Position numbers and translations under genes: made by a program. DNA of 64,000 bases from Roseibacillus persicicus (GTDB lineage Bacteria > Verrucomicrobiota > Verrucomicrobiia > Verrucomicrobiales > Akkermansiaceae), in assembly GCF_014651675.1 (NCBI RefSeq), contig NZ_BMXI01000009.1, positions 1 to 64,000 on the forward strand, written 5' to 3'. This document shows, in pieces, positions 62,508 through 64,000 of this stretch. The notes beneath the pieces are model-generated. The model did not search any database, was not told the origin of the DNA, and worked only from the letters and a program-made list of their open reading frames with translations. Within the stretch, counting starts at the first letter, position 1. Each line of letters starts with the position of its first letter.

Positions 62508-63818
62508 ATGGCTGAATTCTTTCCCAATGTCCCTAAAATAGTCTACGAAGGTCCCGGTTCCGATAACCCGTTTGCCTTTCGTCATTACAATCCCGATGAA
62601 GTTGTGGCGGGCAAGTCGATGCGTGAGCACCTCAAGTTCGCGGCCGCTTACTGGCACGTGATGCGCAATGAGTTGTCCGATCCTTTCGGTGCTGGCACGG
62701 CCTTGATGCCTTGGGATGATGGCTCCGATTCGATTGAAAATGCTCTCGCCCGAGTTCCGGTCTTTTTCGAGTTTTTGGACAAGATTGACATCGATCTCTA
62801 CTGCTTCCACGACCGCGATATCTCGCCCGAGGGTTCGAGTCTGGCGCAAACGCACGAGTATTTCGGCAAAGTGGTCGACGAGCTTGAAAAGCAGCAGAAG
62901 GCGACTGGAAAGTCACTCCTCTGGGGGACTGCCTGCCTCTTTGGACATCCTCGCTACGCGCAGGGCGCTTCCACTTCGCCACAGGCTGATGTCTTTGCCT
63001 ATGGAGCGAGTCAGGTGAAGCACGCGCTGGAGGCTACCCACCGTCTGGGTGGCACCGGATACGTCTTCTGGGGAGGTCGCGAGGGCTATGGCTCTTTGAT
63101 CAATACCGACATGAAGCGGGAGGTGGATCATTTGGCACGCTTCCTCCACATGGCAGTGGATCACGCCAAGAAGATTGGCTTCGAAGGGCAGTTCTTTATC
63201 GAGCCCAAGCCCCGTGAACCGTCTACCCACCAGTATGATTCCGACGCGGCCGCATGTTTGAACTTCCTGCGGGAGTATGATTTGCTCGACCACTTCCAGC
63301 TCAATATCGAGACCAACCACGCGACCCTCGCTGGTCACACCATGGAGCACGAGTTGCAGGTTGCGGCGAATGCGGGAGCGCTGGGCTCCATTGATGCCAA
63401 CCGGGGTGACGAGCTACTGGGCTGGGATACCGACCAGTTCCCGACTGACTACTATCTGGCAACCAAGATTATGGTTGAAGTGCTCAAGATGGGTGGCTTC
63501 ACCAAAGGTGGGTTGAACTTTGACGCCAAGCGTCGCCGCGAGTCCCATGAGCCGGAAGACCTCTTCTACGCGCACATCGGCGGAATGGATGCCTTTGCCC
63601 GCGGGCTGAAGGTGGCGGCCAAGATGGAGGCCGACGGCAAGTTCAACGACTTCATCAAGGCGCGTTATAGCAGTTTTGATAGCGGAGTCGGGGCTGAGAT
63701 CGAGTCAGGAACCGCGACTTTGGATTCCCTCGACGCGTATGCGCAGGGTATCGAGCCTCCCAAGTTGGAGAGCGGCCGTCAGGAGCGTCTCGAGAATCTT
63801 CTCAACGACTACCTCTAG
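62508..63818 (+). CDS. xylA: Xylose isomerase
   Basis: A 436-residue enzyme that converts D-xylose to D-xylulose (pentose phosphate entry) with divalent metals. Conserved blocks are [16 protein letters not shown] (catalytic His/Asp), [54 protein letters not shown] and [22 protein letters not shown], in the order and length of the family. It starts at ATG 62508 without a recognisable Shine-Dalgarno (GAGAAAC 18 upstream). No xylulokinase is in the window; the divergent AraC protein is the presumable regulator. Confidence 0.96.
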   Translation: MAEFFPNVPKIVYEGPGSDNPFAFRHYNPDEVVAGKSMREHLKFAAAYWHVMRNELSDPFGAGTALMPWDDGSDSIENALARVPVFFEFLDKIDIDLYCFHDRDISPEGSSLAQTHEYFGKVVDELEKQQKATGKSLLWGTACLFGHPRYAQGASTSPQADVFAYGASQVKHALEATHRLGGTGYVFWGGREGYGSLINTDMKREVDHLARFLHMAVDHAKKIGFEGQFFIEPKPREPSTHQYDSDAAACLNFLREYDLLDHFQLNIETNHATLAGHTMEHELQVAANAGALGSIDANRGDELLGWDTDQFPTDYYLATKIMVEVLKMGGFTKGGLNFDAKRRRESHEPEDLFYAHIGGMDAFARGLKVAAKMEADGKFNDFIKARYSSFDSGVGAEIESGTATLDSLDAYAQGIEPPKLESGRQERLENLLNDYL

Positions 63819-63843
63819 AGGGAAACCTCCAGGCAAAAAAAGA

Positions 63844-63896
63844 GGCACGGAGGTCGAGGTGGAAAAACCCATGAAACCACTTTTGACCCCCGTGCC
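63844..63896. terminator. Long inverted repeat after xylA (minus-strand terminator shape)
   Basis: GGCACGG-A-GGTC and GACC-C-CCGTGCC flank an inner GTGG...CCAC. The T-run (CTCTTTTTTTGCC) is on the minus strand, so it would stop transcription coming from beyond 64000; on the plus strand no T-run follows. It may be a bidirectional barrier downstream of xylA. Confidence 0.5.
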
Positions 63897-64000
63897 ATTC
63901 AAGCAACACGGCATCGTATCGATAGCATCGCTCGTGCCAATTAAACGCCACAACTCGGTTTATTTTTACTAGAAAATAACAAAACCTCTTAAAAAGTCAG

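Noticed and set aside
63871..63972. 33-codon plus-strand ORF after xylA
   Set aside because: Very short, no Shine-Dalgarno, overlaps the inverted repeat; not supportable.

Overview
The window reads as a chromosomal segment of a member of the Verrucomicrobiota, probably Verrucomicrobiales. This is an inference from gene content: a PEP-CTERM-anchored protein, paired DUF1800/DUF1501 and PSD1 (DUF1549/DUF1553)/DUF1501 loci, very large thrombospondin-3/Calx-beta/CARDB surface proteins, a Ser/Thr kinase with lectin-like ectodomains, and a MocR/AraC/rhomboid/xylose isomerase assortment. Coding is dense and mostly on the minus strand. I saw no tRNA, rRNA or CRISPR array and no conventional insertion sequence.

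Layout. 1-450: palindrome-rich tandem repeat, cut by the window edge. 0.47-2.3 kb: YwaF-like membrane protein divergent from moaA. 2.28-3.39 kb: three copies of a ~380-bp repeat, each carrying four related hairpins. 3.4-9.0 kb: hpf, an AsmA-like protein, an RG-rich/acidic protein and an aldo/keto reductase. 9.08-9.63 kb: the first repeat family again, inverted, running into the end of a lipoprotein gene. 9.6-14.3 kb: rhomboid protease, MocR regulator, trmO and an internally duplicated protein. 14.4-24.7 kb: three-gene operon for secreted proteins (Gly-rich protein, 2775-aa giant, PEP-CTERM protein). 24.9-32.7 kb: DUF1800, DUF1501, pseudopilin-like and CAP-domain genes. 32.9-37.4 kb: DUF1501 plus PSD1 pair. 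37.5-40.7 kb: leuS. 40.9-47.5 kb: Tyr-rich lipoprotein, thioredoxin, rdgB, NlpC/P60-like protein, Ser/Thr kinase, truncated hemoglobin and azurin-like cupredoxin. 47.6-52.5 kb: ABC-2 permease, retron-type reverse transcriptase, lysophospholipid acyltransferase, DinB-like protein and OlsB-like acyltransferase. 52.5-58.8 kb: FG-GAP protein, small Rho-N-like protein coupled to an SDR, and fusA. 58.9-64 kb: Cys/His-rich secreted protein, acpH-like, aminotransferase IV, PAS-AraC regulator and xylA.

Two features stand out. First, leuS contains, in frame and inside the CP1 editing domain, a complete REP-associated tyrosine transposase (RAYT) with its HUH motif and candidate catalytic tyrosine. It is bounded by inverted REP palindromes, and another REP copy lies in frame nearer the C-terminus. 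The synthetase is therefore about 1069 residues instead of the usual ~830-870. Second, a retron-type reverse transcriptase is preceded by a ~150-nt region that folds like an msr-msd RNA. Its stop codon overlaps the start of a lysophospholipid acyltransferase gene by 14 nt, which puts the retron in a run of lipid-modification genes.

Other systems: the secreted-protein loci (14-37 kb and 52-55 kb) suggest investment in surface adhesion and export. The xylA/AraC pair points to pentose use. Most functional statements are family-level inferences from reading the translations; no database search was possible.
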